From the NCBI GenBank assembly GCA_030524105.1, contig JAUNHE010000002.1:1-64000 (forward strand): a stretch of 64,000 bases of DNA, in the 5' to 3' direction. A program made the position numbers and the translations under genes. Shown here piece after piece: positions 57,094 to 64,000 of the stretch. Positions within the stretch are counted from its first letter, which is position 1. Every line of letters starts with the position of its first letter. The notes under the pieces were generated by a model, which was given only the letters and a program-made list of their open reading frames with translations, was not told the origin of the DNA and ran no database searches. Source of the DNA: Rothia sp. (in: high G+C Gram-positive bacteria). GTDB taxonomy: Bacteria > Actinomycetota > Actinomycetes > Actinomycetales > Micrococcaceae.

Positions 57094-58206
57094 ATGATGA
57101 AAACACCAAACGAACGGTTCTACCCCTTGATTCCGGCCGGCGGGGTCGGTTCCCGCCTCTGGCCCCTTTCTCGGGCGCAGGCACCTAAGTTCTTACTTGA
57201 TCTTACGGGCAACGGTTCCTCTTTACTCCGCCAAACCTACGATCGGCTGCTTGATCTTTCCAGCGGTTCGGTCATGGTGGTTACCGGCGAAGACCATCAG
57301 AAAGCCGTTATGCAACAGTTGGATCAATTAGCTGCTCAAGACTTAGTGCTAGAGCCATCCCCCAGAGACTCAGCAGCAGCAATTGGTTTGGCCTGTGCCA
57401 TCTTATACAGCCGGGATCCAGACGCTATCATCGGCTCCTTTGCCGCAGATCATGTGATTGACCCGGTAGCAGAGTTTCATCAGGTAGTGCGGGAGGCTAT
57501 TGAAACTGCCGCTAGTGGAAAAATCGTTACCATCGGTATAACCCCCACCGAGCCCTCTACCGCCTTTGGTTATATCAAGGCAACCGAACCCCTAGGTCTT
57601 GCTAAGGCACCCAGCGCGCTGGCCGTGGAATCTTTTGTGGAAAAACCGGATTACGCTACAGCCTCTGCCTATGTGGCTTCTGGGGAGTACACCTGGAATG
57701 CCGGCATGTTTGTTGCCCCGGCTGAGCTCATGTTAAGTCACCTTAAGGCTAATCAGCCCAAACTCTACGAAGGCATTACACAGCTTGCCCAGGCTTGGGG
57801 TGGGCCCCGGCAGGCAGAGCTGATGCAGCAGATTTGGCCGCGACTGCCCAAGATTGCCATCGACTATGCGGTTGCTGAGCCTGCGGCTGCCGCCGGCGAT
57901 GTTGCCATGGTGCCCGGTTCTTTCAGCTGGGATGATGTGGGAGATTTTGATGCCGTTGCCCGCCTCAACCAGGAGAAAACCGACGAGAAGCTTACCCTGC
58001 TCGGGGATAGAGAAAACATCTTATCCCAGGATGCTACCGGTCTTATCTCAAGCGGCAGCGGCCGCAAGATATCTGTGGTCGGTCTAGAAGATATCGTAGT
58101 CATTGACACCGATGACGCCCTTCTGGTGACCAGTCGCAGCCAGGCCCAGCGGGTTAAGGATACCGTTGGCCAGCTCAAGGAGTTGGGCTTAACCCAGCTA
58201 CTCTAG
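57094..58206 (+). CDS. manC: Mannose-1-phosphate guanylyltransferase
   Basis: Makes GDP-mannose from GTP and mannose-1-phosphate. The nucleotide-transferase signature GGVGSRLWPLSRAQAPKF occurs about 15 residues in, with VEKPD in the middle. The C-terminal isomerase domain of bifunctional ManC is absent, so this is the monofunctional type. Start is ambiguous: ATG 57094 or 57097 fits the family, and ATG 57067 would add nine residues; none has a strong ribosome site. GDP-mannose would feed polyprenyl-phosphate-mannose and hence pmt. Confidence 0.93.
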   Translation: MMKTPNERFYPLIPAGGVGSRLWPLSRAQAPKFLLDLTGNGSSLLRQTYDRLLDLSSGSVMVVTGEDHQKAVMQQLDQLAAQDLVLEPSPRDSAAAIGLACAILYSRDPDAIIGSFAADHVIDPVAEFHQVVREAIETAASGKIVTIGITPTEPSTAFGYIKATEPLGLAKAPSALAVESFVEKPDYATASAYVASGEYTWNAGMFVAPAELMLSHLKANQPKLYEGITQLAQAWGGPRQAELMQQIWPRLPKIAIDYAVAEPAAAAGDVAMVPGSFSWDDVGDFDAVARLNQEKTDEKLTLLGDRENILSQDATGLISSGSGRKISVVGLEDIVVIDTDDALLVTSRSQAQRVKDTVGQLKELGLTQLL

Positions 58207-58220
58207 CAAAACACCTTCTA

Positions 58221-58254
58221 CTGCCCGCCCCACTGTTGGAGCGGGCAGTTTTTT
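58221..58254 (+). terminator. Intrinsic terminator of manC
   Basis: CTGCCCGC (58221-58228) and GCGGGCAG (58241-58248) form a perfect stem followed by six T (58249-58254). Classic Rho-independent terminator. Confidence 0.92.
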
Positions 58255-58276
58255 GGGGCCTGTCAACCGGTGTTAA

Positions 58277-58291
58277 TGATAATGAATCTCA
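58277..58291 (+). promoter_or_regulatory. Zur-like operator before the lipoprotein gene
   Basis: TGATAATGAATCTCA matches 12 of 15 positions of the actinobacterial Zur consensus as I remember it (TGAAAATGATTTTCA). It lies just upstream of a TAAGAT -10-like hexamer (58294-58299) and 20 bases before the ATG, where a zinc-bound repressor would block transcription. Confidence 0.5.
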
Positions 58292-58311
58292 TTTAAGATA
58301 TATTGATTTTC

Positions 58312-59604
58312 ATGACGAAATACGGCCCCCTAACCAGCACACTGACAGTCCTCTGCCTAGCCAGCCTAACTTTGACTGCCTGCAGCACAAAAAACAGCCA
58401 AGAAAACCAGATCCAAGCCTCACCCAGTAGCAGTCCGGCAGCAATCACCGAAGCCAGTACCCTCTCCCCCCGCCTGGCCATCACCTATGAAGGCGGACTG
58501 ATGGTTATTGACGGCAGAAGCATGGAAGTCCTCAGCACCTTTGATAAAGAAGGTTTTCTTCGGCTTAACCCAGCCGGAGACAACCGCCACATGATCGTGG
58601 CAGACGGATCAAGCTACAGTGTTCTTGACCTAGGCAGCTGGGAACAAGCCCACGGAGACCACAGCCACATCTATAGCAGCACACCCAGCCTAAGCCAGCT
58701 ACACTTTGCAGCAGACCATACCGGGCATGTCATCAGCAATCTGGGTAAAACAGCCCTCTTCTCGGACGGTACGGCCAGTTTTGAAACCTATCGGGTTGCT
58801 GACCTCACCGGAGCAGACCAGCGCACTGCCAGCAGCATTGAGACCCAAAAAATCAGCCTGCCCCAAGCTCACCACGGTTTTGCCATCCCCCTAGCCAATA
58901 ACCGCTACCTGGTCTCGGTAGGAGACCAGGAAAAACGAAGCGGTGCAGCCGTCATTGATGACCAGGCAAAGATCATCACAGAAAATAAAGACTGCCCAGG
59001 AATACACGGCGAAGCTAAAGCCGCCCACCAGGTATACACCCTTGGCTGCGAAGACGGCGCCCTCATCTACCGTGCCGGCCAGTTTACCAAGGTCACTACC
59101 AGCAAAGACTCCTACTCCCGCCTGGGCAATCAGGCCGGATCCGAAAAATCTGCCATCGTCCTGACAGACTATAAAACAGATCCTAACGCCAGCCTGGAAC
59201 GCCCAGAACAGTTTTCCCTCATCAACACCACAACAGCCAGCATCAGCACCGTAGCCCTACCCCAGGGAGTCTCCTACACCTTCCGCTCCCTAGCCCGCGG
59301 TCCAGCTGGCGAAGCCTTAGTACTGACAACCGACGGCAAGCTACGCTACTATGACGAGCAAACCGGTAAAGAACTTGGCTCACTGACACTCATGGACCCC
59401 TGGCAGGAATCCGAAACCTGGCAGGACCCCAGACCCGCTATCTGGGTTAACGAAAACACCGCCTACGTAAGCGACCCAAGCAGCAAAAAATTACTGGCCG
59501 TCTCCCTCAAAGACCTCAAAGCTGGCAAAGCAGAAATCTTTGCCCAGCTTGACCTACCCCATACCCCTAACGAAATAAACGGCGTCAGCGGCAAGACCAG
59601 CTAG
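58312..59604 (+). CDS. Zinc-chaperone-like lipoprotein (AztD type)
   Basis: A 430-residue lipoprotein: lipobox LTAC with C24, a Ser/Gln linker, then a repetitive beta-rich domain, probably a beta-propeller (recurrent LAITYEGGLMVID, HMIVADG and VSVGDQ blades). The segment AHGDHSHIY (about 120-128) and other histidines suggest metal binding. This resembles the AztD zinc chaperones of ABC zinc importers; the Zur-like box upstream agrees. No zinc ABC transporter is adjacent, so assignment is an inference. ATG at 58312 rather than TTG at 58303. Confidence 0.65.
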   Translation: MTKYGPLTSTLTVLCLASLTLTACSTKNSQENQIQASPSSSPAAITEASTLSPRLAITYEGGLMVIDGRSMEVLSTFDKEGFLRLNPAGDNRHMIVADGSSYSVLDLGSWEQAHGDHSHIYSSTPSLSQLHFAADHTGHVISNLGKTALFSDGTASFETYRVADLTGADQRTASSIETQKISLPQAHHGFAIPLANNRYLVSVGDQEKRSGAAVIDDQAKIITENKDCPGIHGEAKAAHQVYTLGCEDGALIYRAGQFTKVTTSKDSYSRLGNQAGSEKSAIVLTDYKTDPNASLERPEQFSLINTTTASISTVALPQGVSYTFRSLARGPAGEALVLTTDGKLRYYDEQTGKELGSLTLMDPWQESETWQDPRPAIWVNENTAYVSDPSSKKLLAVSLKDLKAGKAEIFAQLDLPHTPNEINGVSGKTS

Positions 59605-59605
59605 A

Positions 59606-60151
59606 TCAGCGGGGCTGAGCTAGCATGAACTGGCGCAGGTAGGTCCAGTTCTGGCCCCGGTAACGGTAGACCAAAAGCCGATCCAGACTAAACTGCCTTA
59701 ACTCCTTGGGCAGGGCGGCAAACCGCTGCAAAGAATCCGCCAAGGCAGGTTCTGGCAAGTGCATCCCTAAGGTAAGATGCGGCACATAGGCAAAGGGAGA
59801 GGCAGAGGCACCGAGCAGCTGCTGGCACCTTGTGTGTAAGTCGGTTAGTTCTTCTGCCCCGATCTGCACACTCAAAAAGCTAACCGATGAGGCTGGCAAG
59901 AAGGTTTGGGGCTCACCTAAAAGAATGTCAACCGGTGCCTGAGAAGCCAAGGCATCTTCCAGTCGATCAAGAACAGAATAATTGTCAGGGGCACGACAAA
60001 TAAGTACCGTAATATGGCTGTGCAGCTCACTATGATGCACTCCCTGCTGCTTCTGCCAGCCAAGAATAAGCTGGCTAAGCTGGCCGGGAATAGGGGCAAC
60101 CACACTCCAATAGGTCTCAATCCCAGCCAAGGTGGGCGAACTGTGCCTCAT
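59606..60151 (-). CDS. 2'-5' RNA ligase / 2H phosphoesterase family protein
   Basis: A 181-residue 2H-fold protein with two HxT motifs, HIT (residues 46-48, in SHITVL) and HLT (near 145, in PHLTLGMH), forming the paired catalytic site of 2'-5' RNA ligases and cyclic phosphodiesterases. The natural RNA substrate is unknown. Convergent with the lipoprotein gene, their stops separated by one base. ATG start. Confidence 0.88.
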   Translation of the reverse strand: MRHSSPTLAGIETYWSVVAPIPGQLSQLILGWQKQQGVHHSELHSHITVLICRAPDNYSVLDRLEDALASQAPVDILLGEPQTFLPASSVSFLSVQIGAEELTDLHTRCQQLLGASASPFAYVPHLTLGMHLPEPALADSLQRFAALPKELRQFSLDRLLVYRYRGQNWTYLRQFMLAQPR

Positions 60152-60174
60152 CGCAACCTACCCTGCGCCCGGTC

Positions 60175-61227
60175 CTACTGCACTACAGCGGGCATAAAGC
60201 CCACACGCTCATAGACTGCCGTCATGGTTTGCCCGGCAAGCTCACGAGCTTGGGCTGCACCCAAAGCCAAAAGCCTATCCAACTCCGCTGGATCATCCAG
60301 CAATTCCAAGGCACGCTGGCGGATAGGGCCCAAGGTTTCGGTGAGCACCTGGGCTAGGTCCAGCTTAAGGTGACCGTACATTTTACCCTCATACTCCTCA
60401 AGCAGCTCCTGAATCGTCCGATTTGTTAAAGCAGAATAGATGGTCAGCAAATTAGAGATGCCGGGCTTATTCTCACGGTCAAAACGAATCTCTTGCCCCG
60501 CATCGGTCACCGCAGACTTTACCTTTTTAACCACGGTATCCGGCTCATCCAAGAGCCAAATAATGCCCTTATCGTTCTGGGCTGACTTACTCATTTTTGA
60601 CCTAGGGTCCTGCAGGTCAAAAATCTTAGCAGCTTCTCTAAACTGCAGGGGTTCAGGCTCAACAAAGGTGCTGCCAAAGCGGGCATTAAAGCGCTGGGCC
60701 AGGTTACGCGTTAGTTCCAGATGCTGGCGCTGGTCTTCACCAACGGGCACCCTATCTGCCTGGTAAAGCAAAATATCGGCAGCCATGAGCACCGGGTAGG
60801 TAAAAAGTCCAACCGTAGTCTGATCAGCCCCCTGTTTAGAAGACTTATCTTTAAACTGGGTCATCCTGGAAGCTTCCCCAAAACCCGTTATGCAGTTAAG
60901 CACCCAGGCTAACTGAGCGTGCTCGGGCACATGAGACTGGACAAAAAGTGGGCTCCGCTGCGGGTCAATACCGGCGGCAATGTACTGGGCAATCATGGTT
61001 CGCGTGCGCTCGCGTAGCTGCTGAGGATCCTGGCTGACCGTGATAGCGTGCATATCCGGAATAAAAAAGAGGCAATCGTGATCGTCCTGCATGCCTACCC
61101 AGTTGCCAATAGCACCTAGATAGTTGCCCAGATGAAGCGAATCGGACGAGGGCTGAGCACCGGAAAAGGCCCGGGGTTTACCCTGGGAAGCATTGGGGAT
61201 TGGCTGAGCTTCTGCAGTGTGGTTCAT
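60175..61227 (-). CDS. trpS: Tryptophanyl-tRNA synthetase
   Basis: A class Ic synthetase. [18 protein letters not shown] (residues 23-40) includes the HIGH-equivalent HLGN, and the KMSKS loop appears as [10 protein letters not shown] near residue 215. Length 350 is normal. Its ATG overlaps the upstream gene stop by one base (TAATG), so it is translationally coupled to that gene. Confidence 0.96.
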   Translation of the reverse strand: MNHTAEAQPIPNASQGKPRAFSGAQPSSDSLHLGNYLGAIGNWVGMQDDHDCLFFIPDMHAITVSQDPQQLRERTRTMIAQYIAAGIDPQRSPLFVQSHVPEHAQLAWVLNCITGFGEASRMTQFKDKSSKQGADQTTVGLFTYPVLMAADILLYQADRVPVGEDQRQHLELTRNLAQRFNARFGSTFVEPEPLQFREAAKIFDLQDPRSKMSKSAQNDKGIIWLLDEPDTVVKKVKSAVTDAGQEIRFDRENKPGISNLLTIYSALTNRTIQELLEEYEGKMYGHLKLDLAQVLTETLGPIRQRALELLDDPAELDRLLALGAAQARELAGQTMTAVYERVGFMPAVVQ

Positions 61228-61691
61228 TATTTAGCCTCTGCATCCTTGATCATGCCCATACCGTTGTGGGCGGTGGTGTTGATGGTGTCCAAAGCCCGGT
61301 CAATCAGCTCCTTGGCTTCTGAGCCAGGCTGCTGTCTTTGCTCGGCAATCACTTTAGCCTGAACCAGAATAATCTGAAAACTGTGGGCCAATTTTTGGTC
61401 CAGCATGGATTGCCCAGCCTCGGGCTGCTCCTGGCTGACTTGGCGGTAGGCTGCCTGAGAGCTCTTATACTGGCCCACCACAAAACGGGTTACATAGGCG
61501 GCTAGAGCTAACCAGGCCAGAATAATACCGGCAAGAATCCAACCAAGAACAGATTCTTCTTTGCCAGCTTGGTAGATAGCTAGGAGCAGGAATAGAAAAA
61601 GGAGAGCCACCCCTAGATAGCTGGCAATGAGTCCCTGACGGTAATTTTTTGCCCTTGGATGAGATGAACCGGAAAATTGCATAGTCTCCAT
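61227..61691 (-). CDS. Two-helix membrane protein coupled to trpS
   Basis: A 154-residue protein with two membrane helices (about 22-43 and 48-70) and a cytoplasmic helical tail rich in Gln, Ala and Glu, probably coiled. No family recognised. ATG at 61691 (or 61682). The TAATG overlap with trpS suggests coordinated expression, but its function in that pairing is unknown. Confidence 0.6.
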   Translation of the reverse strand: METMQFSGSSHPRAKNYRQGLIASYLGVALLFLFLLLAIYQAGKEESVLGWILAGIILAWLALAAYVTRFVVGQYKSSQAAYRQVSQEQPEAGQSMLDQKLAHSFQIILVQAKVIAEQRQQPGSEAKELIDRALDTINTTAHNGMGMIKDAEAK

Positions 61692-62053
61692 TATGCCAAA
61701 GCTCTAGCCCTGCACTAGTCAAGAGGGTAGGTTCTCAAGACCACACCAAAAATTTGCTTTTTTCAGTCGGCCTGTCAGCAAAACTCGTTACCATAAGCAT
61801 TCTCAGAGTCAAGCAACTACATTTGGTCACGTTTTGATGAATCTCTCGGTATACCCCTCAGTTTTTAAAAGCTCTCAACCGCTAATTAGGATTGGATAAG
61901 CGGCTATTTCTTGGAATATCCATCTCACAAAGAATCTACTCGGCCAGAATTTTTAATCTTTTTTCCAAAATAATGACCCCGGTAACTTCACAATTCTACA
62001 AAAAAGAAGCCTTGTTCGTACCAATTTTTGAGCCAGGGGTTAGACTAACTCTT
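61692..62053. other. AT-rich divergent regulatory region
   Basis: About 360 bases with no gene, between the trpS-partner gene (minus) and the GntR gene (plus). It is AT-rich and contains the operator-like palindrome at 62039-62049. A plus-strand frame starting at 61892 continues into the GntR gene, but its upstream 54 residues have no family similarity and are probably not translated. Confidence 0.5.
62039..62049 (+). promoter_or_regulatory. Palindrome overlapping the GntR promoter
   Basis: GTTAGACTAAC is a perfect 11-base palindrome. Inside it TAGACT (62041-62046) fits a TAnnnT -10 element ending seven bases before the ATG at 62054, so the transcript may be leaderless and the palindrome an autoregulatory operator. 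Confidence 0.5.
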
Positions 62054-62818
62054 ATGACTATCAAAAATCCCTCAAGACCGCCCCTACCCCACGACCTTAG
62101 CCAGCAAAGCCCCATACCCAAATACAAGCGACTGGCTAAAAATCTAGAAGAAAAATTTATTTCACCCGGAGCCGCCCACGATATCTTACCCACCGAACGA
62201 GAACTCCAAAAAAATTACGGCGTCAGCAGAGACACGGTCCGCCGCGCCCTAGCCCTTCTGGCCCAACGCGGATTGATCTATAACATTCAAGGTTCGGGCA
62301 GCTATATTGCAGATCGAGGCACTATCCGCAAGGTACCGAGACTAACCTCCTTTACCGAGGACATGACTATGCGCGGCTCTAAACCTGCCTCCACCACCAT
62401 CAGCTGCGTCATGATTGCCGCCCCCATTAACATAGCCCGGGATCTAGCCATAGAACCGGGCGCCCAGGTGCTGCGCATTATCCGTCTACGTAAGGCAGAC
62501 GGGGCGCCCATGGCCTACGAACGGGCCCACTTTTTACCGCAGTCTTTTGCTCATGTTGAACCAAAACCATCCGGTTCCCTGGACGAGCAGCTTGCCAGAA
62601 ACGGTTATCGGATTATGACAGCAGAGCAGCGCATTAGCGCCACCAACCTCACCGCAGAAGAAGCAAGGGCCCTGGCGGTACCCACCAATACAGCGGCCCT
62701 TAAGGTAGAACGACTGGGCTTCACCGAGTATGGCTTGGCTGTTGAAAGTACCCAGACCCTCTACCGGGCAGACCGCTACGACTACGTACTCAAAATCAAC
62801 AGAGAAGGGCAAATATGA
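62054..62818 (+). CDS. GntR/HutC-family regulator (NagR/DasR-like)
   Basis: A 254-residue regulator: winged helix about 20-88 with LPTERELQKNYGVSRDTVRRAL, then a UTRA effector domain to the C terminus, the HutC subfamily. It overlaps nagA (ATGA), so the likely effector is an amino-sugar phosphate such as GlcNAc-6-P, as in NagR and DasR. The start at 62054 is chosen because the family begins there and the promoter palindrome precedes it. Confidence 0.88.
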   Translation: MTIKNPSRPPLPHDLSQQSPIPKYKRLAKNLEEKFISPGAAHDILPTERELQKNYGVSRDTVRRALALLAQRGLIYNIQGSGSYIADRGTIRKVPRLTSFTEDMTMRGSKPASTTISCVMIAAPINIARDLAIEPGAQVLRIIRLRKADGAPMAYERAHFLPQSFAHVEPKPSGSLDEQLARNGYRIMTAEQRISATNLTAEEARALAVPTNTAALKVERLGFTEYGLAVESTQTLYRADRYDYVLKINREGQI

Positions 62819-63915
62819 CCGGTCCTGTACTCTACTCCCAGGCTAAGGCCACCGGCCTAGCCCAGCCCTACCGTCACAGCAACTGGTTCTTACTCCAAGA
62901 CACCTCAATTATTGATCACGGTTCCGACCCGGCCCCCCAGCTGGCGGCAGTAGAGCACGCCAGCCAACCCGTATTCATCTGCCCGGGCCTGACCGATATT
63001 CACTGCCATGGAGGCCGGGGTGTCTCCTTTGACGAGCCCGACCGGGCCGCTGGGGCTCTTAAGGTTCACCGACAGTCCGGTACACTCTACATGCTTGCTT
63101 CCCTGGTCAGTGCAGAGCTGCCAACCATGCTCTCCAGGGCCTCTGCCCTAGCCCAGCTCTGCCAAAAGTACAGCCAGCCAAGCCAGCTCACCAGTGCCCT
63201 CATTGGAATCCACGCTGAAGGACCTTTTTTAGCAGCGAGCCATAAAGGGGCCCACCGGGCCGACTACCTTAAAAGAGCCAACCTAGCAGACGCCCAGGCC
63301 CTGCTAGAAGCCTCCCAGGGCTGGCTAAAACAGGTCACCCTAGCCCCCGAACTCGACAAAGACCTGCTGGTTACCAAATTTTTTGTAGCCCACGGGGTTA
63401 AAGTTGCCCTGGGCCACACCAATGCCAGCTACCGCCAGGCTAAGGAAGCTTTTGCCGCCGGGGCCTCTATTCTGACCCACACCTTTAACGCTATGAATCC
63501 CTTACAGCACCGAGCTCCGGGCCCCGTAGCAGCAGCCCTTGAGGAGAAAGAAGTCAGCTTAGAGGTCATCAGCGACGGAGTGCACCTGCATCCTGCCATA
63601 GTTCGAATGCTTTTTAGCCTAGCGGCAGAAAGAATCGTCCTCATTACCGATGCTATGGCCGCTACCGGTTGCCCCGACGGAAATTATCTGCTCGGTGATC
63701 TAGCGGTAGAAGTCAGCGATTCTGTGGCCCGGCTGGCCCAGAACGGAGCCATCGCCGGCAGTACCGTCACTCTCGGTACTGCCGTACAGCGGGCTATCTC
63801 CTACGGGGTAGACCCTGAGTCTGCGATTGCAGCTGCCAGTCGCCTGGCCAACCGAGCTATTGGGTACACCCCCCAGCAAGAACACTATCTGGCGCTACCA
63901 GCCTCACCCCGCTAG
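62815..63915 (+). CDS. nagA: N-acetylglucosamine-6-phosphate deacetylase
   Basis: Removes acetate from GlcNAc-6-P in chitin and wall-sugar use. Metal-site motifs are TDIHCHGGRG (60-70), GIHAEGPFL near residue 130, and LGHTNASY and VLITDAMAATG in the second half. Length 366 fits. Overlaps the GntR gene by four bases. Its stop shares CTAG with the convergent folD stop. Confidence 0.93.
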   Translation: MTGPVLYSQAKATGLAQPYRHSNWFLLQDTSIIDHGSDPAPQLAAVEHASQPVFICPGLTDIHCHGGRGVSFDEPDRAAGALKVHRQSGTLYMLASLVSAELPTMLSRASALAQLCQKYSQPSQLTSALIGIHAEGPFLAASHKGAHRADYLKRANLADAQALLEASQGWLKQVTLAPELDKDLLVTKFFVAHGVKVALGHTNASYRQAKEAFAAGASILTHTFNAMNPLQHRAPGPVAAALEEKEVSLEVISDGVHLHPAIVRMLFSLAAERIVLITDAMAATGCPDGNYLLGDLAVEVSDSVARLAQNGAIAGSTVTLGTAVQRAISYGVDPESAIAAASRLANRAIGYTPQQEHYLALPASPR

Positions 63916-64000
63916 GCTTCTGAGGCTGCCAGACTTTCGGCACGTTCAACCACGTTCCACAGGAGCATGGCCCGAGTCATAGGCCCTACCCCACCAGGGT
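63912..64000 (-). CDS. folD: FolD, C-terminal fragment (window edge)
   Basis: The last 29 codons of a gene cut by the window end. The translation starts PGGVGPMTRAMLLWNVVERA, the very conserved C-terminal motif of the bifunctional methylene-tetrahydrofolate dehydrogenase/cyclohydrolase. Stop TAG at 63912-63914 overlaps the nagA stop. Confidence 0.85.
   Translation of the reverse strand, partial: PGGVGPMTRAMLLWNVVERAESLAASEA

Noticed and set aside
61892..62053. Extension of the GntR gene
   Set aside because: Fifty-four residues without family similarity; the promoter palindrome and family start favour 62054.

Overview
The window looks like a chromosomal segment of an actinobacterium of the order Micrococcales, most likely family Micrococcaceae and probably Rothia-like. 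The evidence is the gene content: a WhiB regulator with a DUF3499 neighbour, mycothiol S-conjugate amidase (Mca), DUF4245 beside glpX, DUF4307 beside mca, DUF501 between ftsB and ppx/gppA, a TIGR03089 protein beside purK, and an sdhCDAB-manC-bmpA-deoA-add order familiar from Arthrobacter and relatives. By eye the base composition is only a little above 50% GC, which is low for this family and is why Rothia is preferred. No sequence search was run, so the genus is an inference.

Layout. 0-1.7 kb: an EamA exporter, an unrecognised small gene and an AT-rich gene-free stretch. 1.7-11 kb (minus strand): ispE-rsmA-tatD-rsmI-popT, then pmt, a DUF1461 membrane protein and a Tat-type lipoprotein L,D-transpeptidase. 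These combine 16S rRNA methylation with isoprenoid, lipid-carrier and envelope functions. 11-23 kb: DUF3499/whiB, TIGR03089, purK-purE, an LCP glycopolymer ligase, a FemAB-type bridge enzyme, glpX/DUF4245, a small AT-rich patch with two tiny ORFs, carbonic anhydrase, fumarase and an orphan membrane protein. 23-33 kb: Nudix, a prepilin-peptidase-like protein, uppS, trhA, mca, greA, ilvA, AI-2E-type and Bax-inhibitor-type membrane proteins, and a HAD phosphatase. 33.2 kb: a tRNA with anticodon UAA.

33-53 kb (all minus): type II NADH dehydrogenase, a subtilase, the conserved gppA-DUF501-ftsB-eno-mazG group, and a nucleoside uptake and salvage cluster (BMP lipoprotein, ABC ATPase, two permeases, cdd, deoA, add). 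Inside that cluster lies a large Q/S/D/Y-rich low-complexity protein with two folded ends. 53-57 kb: an M20 amidohydrolase and the sdhCDAB operon. 57-64 kb: manC, a zinc-type lipoprotein behind a Zur-like box, a 2'-5' RNA ligase-like protein, trpS, a GntR regulator overlapping nagA, and the 3' end of folD at the window edge.

How the genes work together. The nucleoside cluster imports nucleosides and converts them to bases and sugar phosphates. PopT, UppS, IspE, Pmt, LCP and FemAB all touch the polyprenyl carrier or the cell wall. Sdh, Fum, Ndh and Eno supply central metabolism. GntR-NagA handles amino-sugar catabolism under a probable autoregulatory operator. I saw no prophage, IS element, CRISPR array, rRNA or classical defence system. 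The best candidates for something undescribed are the low-complexity protein at 42.1-44.6 kb, the short-variable-loop tRNA with anticodon UAA, and the AT-rich mini-ORF pair near 20.2 kb.
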